A stretch of 64,000 nt of DNA from the NCBI RefSeq assembly GCF_018837975.1, contig NZ_JAGSOY010000002.1:62001-126000 (forward strand), given 5' to 3'. A program made the translations under genes and the position numbers. Shown here piece after piece: positions 1 to 9,657 of the stretch; position 1 is the first letter of the stretch, and every line of letters begins with the position of its first letter. The stretch comes from Zooshikella harenae (GTDB taxonomy: Bacteria; Pseudomonadota; Gammaproteobacteria; Pseudomonadales; Zooshikellaceae). The notes beneath the pieces are model-generated. The model had not been told where the DNA came from and ran no database searches. It saw only the letters and a list, made by a program, of their open reading frames with translations.

Positions 1-735
1 ATGACGTTGTTTCGTAAGTCTCTGATTGGCTTAACGCTAGTACTGGGTAGCAGCATGGCTGCTGCAGGACAGGACGTAAAAGCAAAAATAACAGCTAATC
101 TTCAAGCCCTTGATAAGAATGTCAAAGTAGAAAAAGTAGAAGAAAGTCCTGTAAAAGGCGTTTATGCGGTGACCCTTGCAGGAAATCAAATCATTTATAG
201 TAATGTTGACGGTAACTATATATTTCGTGGTGACTTACTAAAGCTAGATGGCAAAAAAGTTACTAATTTAACGGCTAAAGAGCGTAATAAAGAAGTAGCC
301 AAATTATTAAAGGACTTCCCTGACGAGAAAATGGTTGTTTTTTCACCTAAAGGTAAGAAAAAAGCACATATTACTGTTTTCACTGATGTTGACTGTGGGT
401 TTTGCCGAAAGCTTCATAAAGAAGTACCTCAGCTGAATGAGATGGGCATTGAAGTTCGTTATATGGCATTTCCTCGAGGTGGTGAGCAATCTCCAGCATT
501 TGCCACAATGCAGTCTGTATGGTGTTCAAAGGATCGCCAGCAAGCAATGACTAAAGCCAAAAATGGCGAGAAAATAACAGCTGACAAGTGTGACAACCCT
601 GTTCTGGAAGAATTTAAACTTGGAGTCCAGCTTGGCGTTAATGGTACTCCAGCTCTGTTCTTGGCTGATGGCACTATGATTCCTGGTTATCGTCCTGCAG
701 ACCAGTTAGCAAAGTTGTTAGGTGTTAACAAGTAG
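1..735 (+). CDS. dsbC: Thiol:disulfide interchange protein DsbC
   Basis: Periplasmic disulfide isomerase that reshuffles wrong disulfides in exported proteins and is kept reduced by DsbD. Residues 1-22 form a signal peptide (basic start, hydrophobic core, cleavage near SMAAAG). An N-terminal dimerisation region is followed by a thioredoxin fold with the active site CGFC at residues 132-135 and the cis-proline loop GTP at 215-217. Cys175 and Cys197 match the second, structural disulfide of E. coli DsbC. The length of 244 aa is slightly above the E. coli precursor. The ATG is the first base of the window, so its promoter and ribosome binding site cannot be seen and a longer start cannot be excluded. 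The next gene is hom, the same order as in Pseudomonas. Confidence 0.95.
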   Translation: MTLFRKSLIGLTLVLGSSMAAAGQDVKAKITANLQALDKNVKVEKVEESPVKGVYAVTLAGNQIIYSNVDGNYIFRGDLLKLDGKKVTNLTAKERNKEVAKLLKDFPDEKMVVFSPKGKKKAHITVFTDVDCGFCRKLHKEVPQLNEMGIEVRYMAFPRGGEQSPAFATMQSVWCSKDRQQAMTKAKNGEKITADKCDNPVLEEFKLGVQLGVNGTPALFLADGTMIPGYRPADQLAKLLGVNK

Positions 736-1087
736 ATTAGGTCGTGCAGTTGCACACTTATTAGTACGCACTTACTCGTTAGTGTGTTCAAGACTAAATA
801 ATAATATTTTTAGTCTCTTCTATTAGATTACCTGGTGTTAGTTCTGTGACTATTCACCAGGGAGCTCTCGTTTTCCTTTTTGACTTCAGCTAAGCTCTAG
901 GAACTGAGCGCTGGTCAGCGTAGAATAATTTCCCTTTTGCTGGTATTGGCAGCAACTTTACTTTTTCTGCGAGATGAGTTTGTGCTGGAATTTACCAAGG
1001 CAAGGCATGTTTGAAGCCGTGAACTTGGTTTTATCCTGTATGAAGATTCTATGCTTAATAAATTGACTGGGTGAGTGGGGGTGGAGT
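736..1087. other. dsbC-hom intergenic region with two inverted repeats
   Basis: No gene is supported in these 352 bases. Two perfect inverted repeats lie downstream of dsbC: AGACTAAA/TTTAGTCT at 791-798 and 809-816, and CCTGGTG/CACCAGG at 831-837 and 855-861. Neither is followed directly by a good T run, although a T-rich stretch starts near 870, so they are only possible terminators. A 30-codon ORF (974-1066) has no threonine or isoleucine run and is not a convincing attenuation leader. The purine-rich stretch at 1073-1086 provides the ribosome binding site of hom. Confidence 0.5.
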
Positions 1088-2398
1088 TTGAAACCCATAA
1101 AGATAGGTATCTGTGGCCTGGGCACTGTAGGTGGCGGTACATTTAATGTTTTGAAGCGTAACCAGGATTTGATTGCACAGCGAGTGGGGAGACCCATTGA
1201 GGTAGCACAAATTGCGATGCGGCGTCCTAATCCCTGCTGTGATACCTCAGGTGTTTCAGTGACCGAAGATGTATTTGCAGTAGCTGATAATCCTGAGGTC
1301 GATATTTTAGTTGAATTAATTGGTGGCTGTGATACTGCAAAATCATTAGTGTCACGTGCGATTTCATCAGGTAAACATGTTGTAACGGCGAACAAAGCAT
1401 TAATTGCTGTTCATGGTAATGAGTTATTAACTGAGGCTTCAAAGCAAAAAGTTCAGGTAGCATTTGAAGCGGCTGTTGCGGGTGGGATTCCTGTTATCAA
1501 GGCACTTCGAGAGGGTCTTGCCGCTAATAAGGTTCATACTGTAGCTGGTATCATCAATGGTACGGGGAACTTTATTCTTACGGCTATGGAGAAGAAGGGC
1601 AGTAGCTTTGCTGATGTGTTAAGTGAAGCGCAAGCACTTGGCTATGCTGAAGCCGATCCTACATTTGATGTTGAAGGGATCGATGCTGCTCATAAACTCA
1701 CCATCCTTGCCTCGATTGCTTTTGGCATCCCTTTGCAGTTTGAGCAAACCTACACTGAAGGCATCAGTGGTATTACCTCGGAAGATATTCAGTATGCCCA
1801 TGAGTTGGGCTATCGTATAAAACACTTAGGTATTGCGCGTGCACGAAAAGAAGGCATTGAACTTAGAGTACATCCCACATTAATTCCAGAAAAACGACTG
1901 CTTGCTAATGTGGATGGAGTTATGAATGCGGTACTAATTGATACTGATGCAGTTGGTCCCACCTTGTTTTATGGGGCTGGAGCGGGTGCAGAACCAACGG
2001 CTTCTGCAGTGATTGCCGATATAATTGATATTGCCCGTGCTATTGAGTTACCCAGTCATATGCCTGCGCTAGGTTACCAGCGGCCAGTGTCTGATGACCT
2101 TACTGTTTTACCTATGGATGAAACGGAAACAGCCTTTTATTTAAGGATGAGTGCCGCAGATCATCCTGGGGTAATGACGCAAATTACGCGTATCCTTAGT
2201 GAAGAGGGGATTAATATTGAAGCCCTTATTCAGAAAGAAGTACTTGAAGGCGAACAATTTGCAGCCATCATTATGCTGACTCATAAAGTCAAAGAGCGTG
2301 CGGTTAACTGTGCTATTAAAGTAATTGAAGCGTTAGATGATGTGAATGGGCAAGTGGTTAAAATACGGATGGATCACTTAGACCATTGTAATAACTAA
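1088..2398 (+). CDS. hom: Homoserine dehydrogenase (TTG start)
   Basis: Reduces aspartate-semialdehyde to homoserine with NAD(P)H, the branch point to threonine and methionine. The Rossmann motif GLGTVGGG is at residues 10-17. The catalytic homoserine dehydrogenase domain follows, and a C-terminal ACT domain begins near residue 350 (the DHPGVMTQITRIL segment), as expected for allosteric control by threonine. The 436 aa length is typical of the stand-alone enzyme. The start is TTG at 1088, preceded by GGGGGTGGAG; the resulting N-terminus MKPIKIGICGLGTVGGG matches the family closely and no in-frame ATG or GTG is available upstream. thrC follows 38 bases later, so the two probably share a transcript. 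Confidence 0.95.
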   Translation: MKPIKIGICGLGTVGGGTFNVLKRNQDLIAQRVGRPIEVAQIAMRRPNPCCDTSGVSVTEDVFAVADNPEVDILVELIGGCDTAKSLVSRAISSGKHVVTANKALIAVHGNELLTEASKQKVQVAFEAAVAGGIPVIKALREGLAANKVHTVAGIINGTGNFILTAMEKKGSSFADVLSEAQALGYAEADPTFDVEGIDAAHKLTILASIAFGIPLQFEQTYTEGISGITSEDIQYAHELGYRIKHLGIARARKEGIELRVHPTLIPEKRLLANVDGVMNAVLIDTDAVGPTLFYGAGAGAEPTASAVIADIIDIARAIELPSHMPALGYQRPVSDDLTVLPMDETETAFYLRMSAADHPGVMTQITRILSEEGINIEALIQKEVLEGEQFAAIIMLTHKVKERAVNCAIKVIEALDDVNGQVVKIRMDHLDHCNN

Positions 2399-2436
2399 TT
2401 AGGAATTCAACTTAACAACAGCGAGTTATAAATAAG

Positions 2437-3840
2437 GTGAAGTATATTAGCACAAGAGGGCAGGCCCCTGCCCTGGCGTTTGAAGATGTGTTGTTAACTG
2501 GGTTAGCGAGTGATGGGGGATTGTATGTCCCAGAATATTGGCCTCAGTTTACACTTGAAGAAATTGCTTCTTGGCGGGGATTATCTTATGCCCAATTAGC
2601 TGAGAAAATTATAACTCCGTTTGTTGGCGAAGCTATTCCTCAAAATGATTTGCGCCAAATCCTACAAGACACTTACCAAGCATTTGATCACTCAGCTATT
2701 GCACCTCTGACCCAGTTGGATTCTAACCAGTGGGTATTGGAGTTATTTCATGGCCCAACACTGGCGTTCAAAGATTTTGCTTTGCAGTTATTAGGGCGGC
2801 TACTGGACTATTTGTTAGCAAGACGTGGTGAAAAAGCCGTTATTGTTGGCGCTACTTCGGGTGATACAGGTTCTGCAGCAATAGAAGGTTGTCGATATAG
2901 CGATAATGTGGACATATTTATTTTGCATCCACATCAGCGCGTTTCGGAAGTACAGCGTCGCCAAATGACAACGGTTTTAGCTGAGAATGTGCATAATTTA
3001 GCGGTTAAAGGCAATTTTGATGACTGTCAGGCAATGGTAAAAGCCTGTTTCCAACAGCAAGGCTTTCTTCAAGGGAAGGCACGTTTGGTGGCGGTTAACT
3101 CAATTAACTGGGCACGGATTATGGCGCAAGTTGTCTATTATTTTTATGCTGCACTGGCTGTAGGTGCTCCACAACGTAGCGTTGCCTTTTCGGTGCCCAC
3201 TGGAAATTTTGGTGATATTTATGCTGGCTATGTTGCACGTAATATGGGGTTACCCATTAATCAGTTATTAGTGGCTACCAATCGCAATGATATATTGCAT
3301 CGTTTTATGGTCAATAACCAATACAGTAAAGAAGCTCTGTCACCAACACTTTCACCCAGTATGGATATCATGGTTTCCAGCAATTTCGAGCGCTTGTTGT
3401 TTGATATGCATGGTCGTGATGGCGCTGCTATTGATCAGCTTATGTCAAGTTTTCAGCAACAGGGTACCTTAAGCGTTGATCCTTGGCGTTGGGAGTTAAC
3501 ACGACAGTTATTTGATAGTTACAGTGTGAGTGATGAAGAAACCTGTCAAACGATTGGTGATGTCTATCATCGTTGTCAATATAAGCTGGATCCTCACTCA
3601 GCGATTGGTGTTCGGGCTGCTATGGCATGTCAACGTGATAAGCAGTTACCAATGGTTGCGTTGGCGACAGCGCATCCAGTTAAGTTTCCAGATGCGGTGG
3701 TGCAGGCTGGTTTATCTTCACCAGAGCTACCACCTTTAATGGCAGATCTTTATGAACGGGAAGAGCGCTATATCGTCATTGAAAATGAGTTAAGTGAAGT
3801 CCAATCTTATGTAGTAAAGCACGCTCGACCACTTAATTAA
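2437..3840 (+). CDS. thrC: Threonine synthase (GTG start)
   Basis: PLP-dependent enzyme converting O-phosphohomoserine to threonine, the last step of the pathway begun by hom. The PLP lysine is Lys112 in the motif LAFKDF, and the phosphate-binding loop GATSGDTGSA lies at about 138-147. At 467 aa it is of the longer, E. coli/Pseudomonas-like type. The GTG start at 2437 follows AATAAG, a weak ribosome binding site, but the N-terminus MKYISTRG is the family's usual one. It is probably cotranscribed with hom. Confidence 0.95.
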   Translation: MKYISTRGQAPALAFEDVLLTGLASDGGLYVPEYWPQFTLEEIASWRGLSYAQLAEKIITPFVGEAIPQNDLRQILQDTYQAFDHSAIAPLTQLDSNQWVLELFHGPTLAFKDFALQLLGRLLDYLLARRGEKAVIVGATSGDTGSAAIEGCRYSDNVDIFILHPHQRVSEVQRRQMTTVLAENVHNLAVKGNFDDCQAMVKACFQQQGFLQGKARLVAVNSINWARIMAQVVYYFYAALAVGAPQRSVAFSVPTGNFGDIYAGYVARNMGLPINQLLVATNRNDILHRFMVNNQYSKEALSPTLSPSMDIMVSSNFERLLFDMHGRDGAAIDQLMSSFQQQGTLSVDPWRWELTRQLFDSYSVSDEETCQTIGDVYHRCQYKLDPHSAIGVRAAMACQRDKQLPMVALATAHPVKFPDAVVQAGLSSPELPPLMADLYEREERYIVIENELSEVQSYVVKHARPLN

Positions 3841-3857
3841 TTGTTTGATCTCACCCT

Positions 3858-3891
3858 ACCCCGGGATAGCCATTGAGGCTATTTCAGGGGT
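3858..3891 (+). other. Hairpin between thrC and recJ
   Basis: A nested RNA hairpin can be read: ACCCC (3858-3862) with GGGGT (3887-3891), enclosing ATAGCC (3866-3871) and GGCTAT (3877-3882) around a five-base loop. No T run follows, so it is not a standard terminator. It lies just 3' of thrC and ends 23 bases before the recJ ATG. Confidence 0.5.
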
Positions 3892-3914
3892 GCACTGGTC
3901 TTAAATTTATCGGC

Positions 3915-5654
3915 ATGCAAAAAAAAATAAATACCCGTCACTACGATGCTCAACAGTTAAAATTTGGTCATGAAGTTCCCCCGTTGTTGCAACGAATTTA
4001 TGCGGCGCGAGGGGTTTACTCAAATGCAGATTTACCCCGATCTTTACAAGGGCTGATGAGTTTTACTTCATTAAAGGGACTCGACCAGGCAGTAAACATT
4101 CTGTGTGAAGCTCTGGAAAAGCAAAGTCGGCTGCTGATTATTGGTGACTTTGATGCGGATGGCGCAACAAGTACAGCGTTAGCAGTATTGTTACTGAAAG
4201 CGATGGGGGCAGCAAATGTTAACTATTTGGTACCTAACCGTTTTGCTTATGGTTATGGTTTGTCTCCTGAAATTGTTGAAGAAGCCAAGCAGTATGAGCC
4301 TGACCTTATTATTACCGTTGATAATGGTATTTCCAGTATTAGTGGTGTTGCTGCAGCAAAAGCAGCCGGAATCAAGGTACTTGTGACGGATCATCACTTA
4401 GCTGGTACAGAACTGCCGATGGCTGATGCAATAGTGAACCCCAATCAGCCAGGCTGTCATTTTACTGGAAAAAATACCGCAGGTGTTGGTGTTATTTATT
4501 ATGTATTAATGGCACTTCGTTCAGGATTAAGAGCACAGGGCTGGTTTAACGATAATCGGCCAGAGCCTAACCTTGCTCACTATTTAGATATTGTGGCTTT
4601 GGGGACAGTGGCTGATGTGGTGCCTTTGGATACTAATAACCGACTGTTGGTGTACCAAGGTTTACGTCGAATGCGAGCTGGAAAAGCTCGTCCAGGTATT
4701 ATGGCATTACTTGAAGTAGCAGGACGAAAACCTCATCGGCTAACGGCTGCAGACTTGGGTTTTGCGCTTGGCCCTCGTTTAAATGCAGCTGGGCGGTTAG
4801 ATGATATGTCACTGGGCATTGAGTGTTTATTAACGGAAGACCCTTACTTAGCTCGGGAGATTGCGCTCCAGCTAGATGACTTAAACCGGGATCGTAAACA
4901 AATTGAAGCTGACATGCAGCAGCAGGCGTTAGCAGCATTGGATGCAATTAAGCTGGATGACAGCCAAGATCTTCCTGTGGGTGTCTGCTTATATGATGAA
5001 AACTGGCATCAGGGGGTTATTGGTATTCTAGCATCGCGAATCAAAGATCGTTTACACCGGCCAGTCATTGCTTTTGCAGCTGCCGATAGTGATGAGGTTA
5101 AGGGGTCTGCTCGGTCGATTCCTGGTTTTCATATTCGTGATGCATTGGATGCTATAGCCAGTCAGCACCCAGGGCTGCTGAGTAAGTTTGGTGGACATGC
5201 GATGGCTGCTGGGTTGAGTTTACCAGCGGCACATTTACCTGATTTTAAGAAAGCATTTGATGATATTGCTCGGCAGTGGTTATCAGATGAGGAACTAGAA
5301 GCAGAGTTGCATACAGATGGTGTACTTCAACCTGCAGAATTCTCGTTGAATACAGCAACCATGTTGAGAGAGGCCGGACCCTGGGGGCAGCATTTTCCTG
5401 AGCCAAACTTTTATGGCGAATTTTTGATTATTCAGCAGCGATTAGTGGGTCAAAAGCACTTAAAACTGGTTTTGATGCTGCCTGGTACTGAACATTATAT
5501 AGATGGCATTGCTTTTAATGTTGACTTGGCATGTTGGCCTAATTTGAATGTACAACAGGTGCGGGTGGTTTATCAGCTTGATTTAAATGAATATAAAGGG
5601 CAACAAAATATACAGCTGTTGATTAACTATCTTGAGCCTATTGTAAGCAACTGA
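3915..5654 (+). CDS. recJ: Single-stranded-DNA exonuclease RecJ
   Basis: 5'-to-3' single-strand exonuclease of recombination, mismatch and base-excision repair. It belongs to the DHH phosphoesterase superfamily. Visible metal-binding motifs, numbered from the ATG at 3915, are DFDADG at 78-83, VDNG at about 135-138 and DHH at 159-161. The DHHA1 motif appears in the SKFGGHAMAAGL segment, and an OB-fold-like C-terminus follows. Length is 579 aa, usual for RecJ. An in-frame TTG at 3873 would add 14 unlikely residues from inside the upstream hairpin, so ATG 3915 (MQKKINTR) is preferred. In Pseudomonas recJ also lies between thrC and prfB. Confidence 0.95.
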   Translation: MQKKINTRHYDAQQLKFGHEVPPLLQRIYAARGVYSNADLPRSLQGLMSFTSLKGLDQAVNILCEALEKQSRLLIIGDFDADGATSTALAVLLLKAMGAANVNYLVPNRFAYGYGLSPEIVEEAKQYEPDLIITVDNGISSISGVAAAKAAGIKVLVTDHHLAGTELPMADAIVNPNQPGCHFTGKNTAGVGVIYYVLMALRSGLRAQGWFNDNRPEPNLAHYLDIVALGTVADVVPLDTNNRLLVYQGLRRMRAGKARPGIMALLEVAGRKPHRLTAADLGFALGPRLNAAGRLDDMSLGIECLLTEDPYLAREIALQLDDLNRDRKQIEADMQQQALAALDAIKLDDSQDLPVGVCLYDENWHQGVIGILASRIKDRLHRPVIAFAAADSDEVKGSARSIPGFHIRDALDAIASQHPGLLSKFGGHAMAAGLSLPAAHLPDFKKAFDDIARQWLSDEELEAELHTDGVLQPAEFSLNTATMLREAGPWGQHFPEPNFYGEFLIIQQRLVGQKHLKLVLMLPGTEHYIDGIAFNVDLACWPNLNVQQVRVVYQLDLNEYKGQQNIQLLINYLEPIVSN

Positions 5655-5766
5655 ACATAACGATACTGATCTGTGATCTTTCGTAGTTTGCGCATTTCCT
5701 TCACCATCAGGCTTACGTTAAAATAGTCAGCTTTGTCAAAGTAACATTGGAAGATATGAGTTCGGC

Positions 5767-6865
5767 ATGATCGAAATTAATCCGTTGACACAATCTATTA
5801 AGGACTTACAAGCACGTACTGAAGTGCTTAGGGGGTATCTTTGACTATGCTCACAAGCAAGAGCGCTTAGTTGAAGTTGAGCGTGAGCTGGAAGACCCTG
5901 AAGTATGGAATGAGCCTGAGCGGGCCCAGCAATTGGGCAAAGAGCGTGCACAGTTAGAAACTGTTGTGAATACTATAGATACACTGACTCAGGGTCTAAC
6001 TGATGCATCTGATTTATTGACAATGGCAGTAGATGAAGACGATGCAGATACGGTTGCTGAAGTTGAAAAAGAACTTGAAGGGTTAGCATCTCAACTTGAG
6101 CTGCTAGAATTTCGTCGCATGTTTGCTGGCCGTATGGATGCTAATAATGCGTTCTTGGATATTCAAGCGGGATCCGGAGGCACTGAGGCTCAGGATTGGG
6201 CCAATATGTTACTTAGAATGTATTTGCGCTGGGGTGAACGTAAAGGCTTTAAAACCGAGCTTGTTGAGGTATCTGCTGGTGATGTAGCGGGTATTAAGAG
6301 TGCAACGATTCAATTTTCAGGTGAATATGCCTTTGGTTGGTTGAGAACAGAGACGGGTGTTCACCGGTTAGTGCGAAAATCACCCTTTGACTCTGGTAAC
6401 AGAAGACACACCTCATTTGCTTCTATATTTGTCTCGCCAGAAATTGATGACGATATTGAAATTGAAGTAAATCCTGCAGATTTACGAATTGATACTTACC
6501 GCTCAAGTGGGGCTGGTGGTCAGCATGTTAACACGACTGACTCAGCCATTCGTATTACCCATATGCCCTCTGGAATAGTTGTTCAGTGCCAAAATCAGCG
6601 TTCGCAGCACCAGAACAAAGATAAAGCCATGCAGCAGCTTAAAGCAAAATTATATGAGCTGGAGATGCAGAAGCGGAGCGCTGAGCAACAAGCATTGGAA
6701 GATAGTAAGTCTGATATTGGTTGGGGTAGCCAGATACGTTCTTATGTACTGGATTCATCACGTATTAAAGACTTACGGACGAGCGTTGAAACCTCTAACT
6801 GTAATGCTGTGTTAGATGGTGATATTGATAGGTTTATTGAAGCGAGTTTAAAGCAGGGGTTATAA
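5767..6865 (+). CDS. prfB: Peptide chain release factor 2, expressed by programmed +1 frameshift
   Basis: Recognises UGA and UAA stop codons and triggers release of the finished protein. The reading frame starts at ATG 5767 ([10 protein letters not shown]), runs 25 codons to an in-frame TGA at 5842-5844, and continues in the +1 frame from GAC at 5843. The joined product is 365 aa, exactly the E. coli RF2 length. The anticodon-like SPF motif falls at 205-207 and the catalytic GGQ at 250-252, the E. coli positions. Residue 246 is Ser, not the Thr peculiar to E. coli K-12. A simple ORF call would miss the first 55 residues. lysS follows, as in E. coli and Pseudomonas, but with a likely terminator between them. 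Confidence 0.97.
5830..5845 (+). promoter_or_regulatory. prfB: prfB programmed +1 frameshift site
   Basis: The sequence AGGGGGTATCTTTGAC contains all known parts of the RF2 frameshift signal: an internal Shine-Dalgarno-like AGGGGG three bases before the slippery CTT, then the in-frame stop TGA followed by C. When RF2 is scarce, the ribosome pauses at UGA and slips forward from CUU to UUU, reading GAC next. This is the family's well-known autoregulation and is fully preserved here. Confidence 0.97.
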
Positions 6866-7032
6866 CGTATATTTTGTCCGTGTACTCACTACTCGAAAAA
6901 GTTCTCTAAGTGAAGGCGATAGAGAATGCTGTATAGTTGAGTTCGGTAGGGCAAATACGCTAGTTGTTTATCCTAAGTGAGATTGACTGGGTACAGTTAC
7001 TTGGTATTTATCTTGTTTGAGGTAAGCTGTAA

Positions 7033-7068
7033 TAGGCGAGATGAAAATGGGTCTCGCTTATTTTGTTT
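7033..7068 (+). terminator. Probable terminator after prfB
   Basis: GCGAGA (7036-7041) pairs with TCTCGC (7052-7057), extended by T-A, A-T and G-T pairs, and the T-rich TTATTTTGTTT follows. A further 7-bp inverted repeat, TTCTCTA/TAGAGAA (6902-6908 and 6920-6926), lies closer to the prfB stop. Together they suggest that lysS has its own promoter. Confidence 0.65.
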
Positions 7069-7125
7069 AGGTCGTTAACTTTTTGAGGGGTTATTTCCCC
7101 CCTATAGTGCATACAGGAATCACTC

Positions 7126-8631
7126 ATGGCTGATGATACGCAATCCGATGTAACAGTATCAGATGAAAATAAACTCATTGCTCAGCGTCGAGAAAAATTG
7201 GCTGAAATACGAAAACAACGCAATGCGTTTCCCAACACTTTTCGTCGTGACAGTTTTGCTGGTGATTTACAGAAAAAGTATAAGGACCTAGATAAACAGA
7301 CCTTAGCAGAACAGAGTATTACGGTTAAAGTCTCTGGTCGGGTTATGCTTAACCGTGGCGCGTTTATTGTGATTCAAGATGTCAGTGACAGAATCCAACT
7401 TTATGTCAACCGTAAAGCGTTGGCCAAAGAGCAGCTTGATGAAATAAAAGGCTGGGATTTAGGGGATATTGTTGGCGTAGAGGGAACACTACAGCGTTCA
7501 GGTAAAGGCGATTTGTATGTTGATATGCAACAAGCATTGCTGCTAACGAAAGCATTGCGCCCATTACCTGATAAGCATAAAGGTTTGGAAGATAAAGAAA
7601 TTCGTTATCGTCAGCGCTACGTAGACTTGATTGTTAATGACGAGTCACGTGAAGTGTTTAAGATACGGTCTCAGGTTATCGATTGTATCCGCAACTACTT
7701 ACAGGAAAGATACTACTTGGAAGTAGAAACGCCTATGTTACAAGTTATTCCTGGTGGTGCTACTGCAAGGCCTTTTATCACTCACCATAATGCGTTAGAT
7801 ATTGATATGTATTTACGCATTGCACCAGAGCTTTATTTGAAGCGCTTAGTTGTGGGTGGTATTGAGCGGGTTTTTGAAATTAATCGTAATTTCCGTAATG
7901 AAGGTTTATCAACGCGTCATAATCCTGAGTTCACTATGCTTGAGTTTTACCAAGCCTATGCGGACTATAATGATTTAATGGATTTAACAGAAGACATGTT
8001 GCGTGAAGTTACACAGCAAGTGCTGGGTAATACTACTGTGCAGTATCAAGGCGAAGAATATGACTTTAGCAAGCCATTTCAACGCATGACTGTAGTAGAA
8101 GCGGTTCTTCACTTTAATAAAAATATTTCTGAGGCTGATTTAGCAGATCGAGAGTCTGCAAAACAAGTTGCTGAAAAATTGGGTATTGAAGTTAAAGAAA
8201 ATTATGGGCTTGGTAAAATTCAGCTTGAAATTTTTGAGAAGACAGCTGAACATCGTTTGCAACAGCCTACATTTATTACTGAGTATCCTACAGAAGTTTC
8301 ACCATTGGCGAGACGAAATGATAATAACCCTTTTGTGACGGATCGTTTTGAGTTTTTTGTCGGTGGTCGTGAAATTGCTAATGGATTTTCTGAGTTAAAT
8401 GACCCTGAAGATCAAGCTGAAAGGTTCTTAGCACAAGTTGCAGAGAAAGAAGCGGGTGATGATGAAGCAATGTTCTATGATGAAGACTATATTCGTGCAC
8501 TAGAATATGGATTACCACCTACCGCAGGAGAAGGTATTGGTATAGACCGTCTTGTCATGTTGTTTACAGATTCGCCATCTATTCGCGATGTACTACTTTT
8601 TCCGCACATGCGTCCAGAATGTCACAAGTAA
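7126..8631 (+). CDS. lysS: Lysyl-tRNA synthetase, class II
   Basis: Charges tRNA-Lys with lysine. It has an N-terminal OB-fold anticodon-binding domain (about residues 60-160) and a class II catalytic core. Motif 2 is seen in [11 protein letters not shown] and [15 protein letters not shown], and motif 3 in [11 protein letters not shown] near the C-terminus. The 501 aa length matches E. coli LysS (505 aa). ATG 7126 follows CAGGAA at a good distance. A short hairpin (AGGGG 7086-7090, CCCCT 7099-7103) in the leader overlaps the probable promoter region. Confidence 0.97.
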   Translation: MADDTQSDVTVSDENKLIAQRREKLAEIRKQRNAFPNTFRRDSFAGDLQKKYKDLDKQTLAEQSITVKVSGRVMLNRGAFIVIQDVSDRIQLYVNRKALAKEQLDEIKGWDLGDIVGVEGTLQRSGKGDLYVDMQQALLLTKALRPLPDKHKGLEDKEIRYRQRYVDLIVNDESREVFKIRSQVIDCIRNYLQERYYLEVETPMLQVIPGGATARPFITHHNALDIDMYLRIAPELYLKRLVVGGIERVFEINRNFRNEGLSTRHNPEFTMLEFYQAYADYNDLMDLTEDMLREVTQQVLGNTTVQYQGEEYDFSKPFQRMTVVEAVLHFNKNISEADLADRESAKQVAEKLGIEVKENYGLGKIQLEIFEKTAEHRLQQPTFITEYPTEVSPLARRNDNNPFVTDRFEFFVGGREIANGFSELNDPEDQAERFLAQVAEKEAGDDEAMFYDEDYIRALEYGLPPTAGEGIGIDRLVMLFTDSPSIRDVLLFPHMRPECHK

Positions 8632-8643
8632 AATGTGAACTGT

Positions 8644-8662
8644 GCACCCTTTTTAAGGGTGC
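8644..8662 (+). terminator. Hairpin after lysS, possible terminator
   Basis: A perfect 8-bp stem GCACCCTT (8644-8651) / AAGGGTGC (8655-8662) with a TTT loop begins 12 bases after the lysS stop. The T run (8680-8687) is displaced by a C-rich stretch, so termination efficiency is uncertain. Confidence 0.6.
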
Positions 8663-8720
8663 CTCCCCCTCCTAAGTGTTTTTTTATCACGTTAAAATCT
8701 GTCCTTGTTCCCATCTTGTT

Positions 8721-8741
8721 AATGATTGATTAAAAATCATT
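8721..8741. promoter_or_regulatory. Palindrome upstream of the TetR gene, possible operator
   Basis: Perfect 7-bp inverted repeat AATGATT (8721-8727) / AATCATT (8735-8741) with a 7-base spacer, just before a -10-like TATACT (8744-8749). TetR-family proteins bind such palindromes and often repress their own gene. The assignment is by position only; I could not find a well-spaced -35 box. Confidence 0.35.
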
Positions 8742-8897
8742 CATATACTTCTTACCTGTGTGAAAAAGCATGACTTAATGCAATAGTGACTATTTTTTTG
8801 AGGAACGTTGAGTCACTTTTAGGTAATATGTAGCTGTTAATAACTTAAAACAGAAAAAACCGATACCAACAAAACTGCAGTGGTTGAGATGAAAACA

Positions 8898-9602
8898 ATG
8901 AGTTTATCTTCTAGGGAAACCCCTAGCACTATCGTCTATCAAGGACGGAAAACACGGAGAAATGGCAGCGAACAACGCCGTCGTTTAATTCTTGAAGCAT
9001 CATTACGACTGGTTATTCGAGAAGGTGTCAGAGGAGTACGACATCGTGCGGTTGCTAAAGAAGCTGATGTCCCGCTTTCTGCAACCACCTATTATTTTAA
9101 GGATATAAATGACCTTATCGCAGATACCTTTACGTATTTTGTTGATGTTGGAGCAGAATCGATGCGCCGTTTTTGGAATGGTGCTGAAGAAGTTTTATTT
9201 GCCCAATTAAACAATGAGCCAAACTCAGGTGAGAACTTACGTGTTATTCAAATGCGTTTAGTTGACCTGGGTGTTCAATATTTGATGCAGCAAATTGAGC
9301 AACACCGTGACTATCTTTTAGCGGAGCAGGCTTTTCAGTTTGAGTCGCTAAGAGACGGGCGCTTGAGTCAGTTGGCTCGATTGCATCAGGAAAATATGTT
9401 GGTTGATTTAACGCGCTTTTTTAAAGCAATAAAAACATCCGACCCTGAAACAGATGCATACCTGACTTTAGCTGTTATTTTACGTTTAGAGTATGATGCA
9501 TTATTGGGTTATCCTGAAACCATCACACAAGAACAGATTAAGCACAAACTTACTCGTCATTTACAGCTTATTTTACAACTACCAGATAAAACAGAAAGCT
9601 AG
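8898..9602 (+). CDS. TetR/AcrR-family transcriptional regulator
   Basis: A DNA-binding repressor-type protein. The N-terminal helix-turn-helix is clear at about residues 35-67 from ATG 8898 (RHRAVAKEADVPLSATTYYF), where the TTYYFK segment is the hallmark recognition-helix end of TetR proteins. The rest is the helical ligand and dimerisation domain, whose ligand cannot be inferred. In-frame starts also exist at GTG 8880 and ATG 8889; ATG 8898 is chosen because GAG at 8886-8888 sits 9 bases before it and the extra residues are not conserved in type. Pseudomonas also carries a TetR gene just after lysS. An intrinsic terminator closes the gene. Confidence 0.85.
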   Translation: MSLSSRETPSTIVYQGRKTRRNGSEQRRRLILEASLRLVIREGVRGVRHRAVAKEADVPLSATTYYFKDINDLIADTFTYFVDVGAESMRRFWNGAEEVLFAQLNNEPNSGENLRVIQMRLVDLGVQYLMQQIEQHRDYLLAEQAFQFESLRDGRLSQLARLHQENMLVDLTRFFKAIKTSDPETDAYLTLAVILRLEYDALLGYPETITQEQIKHKLTRHLQLILQLPDKTES

Positions 9603-9624
9603 CTGTAAAAGCTGTTTTTAACTC

Positions 9625-9657
9625 AAGCGATACTGCAATGTAGTGTCGCTTTTTTTA
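9625..9657 (+). terminator. Intrinsic terminator after the TetR gene
   Basis: AAGCGA (9625-9630) pairs with TCGCTT (9646-9651), continuing through a T-G pair and ACT/AGT around a 7-base loop, followed by a run of seven Ts. This is a textbook rho-independent terminator. Confidence 0.9.

Noticed and set aside
974-1066. 30-codon ORF before hom as a threonine attenuation leader
   Set aside because: It has no threonine or isoleucine codon run and no clear antiterminator/terminator pair.
958-1395. Minus-strand frames opposite the hom start (915-1142, 958-1395, 1227-1463)
   Set aside because: They lie opposite a well-supported gene, lack family features and result from codon bias.
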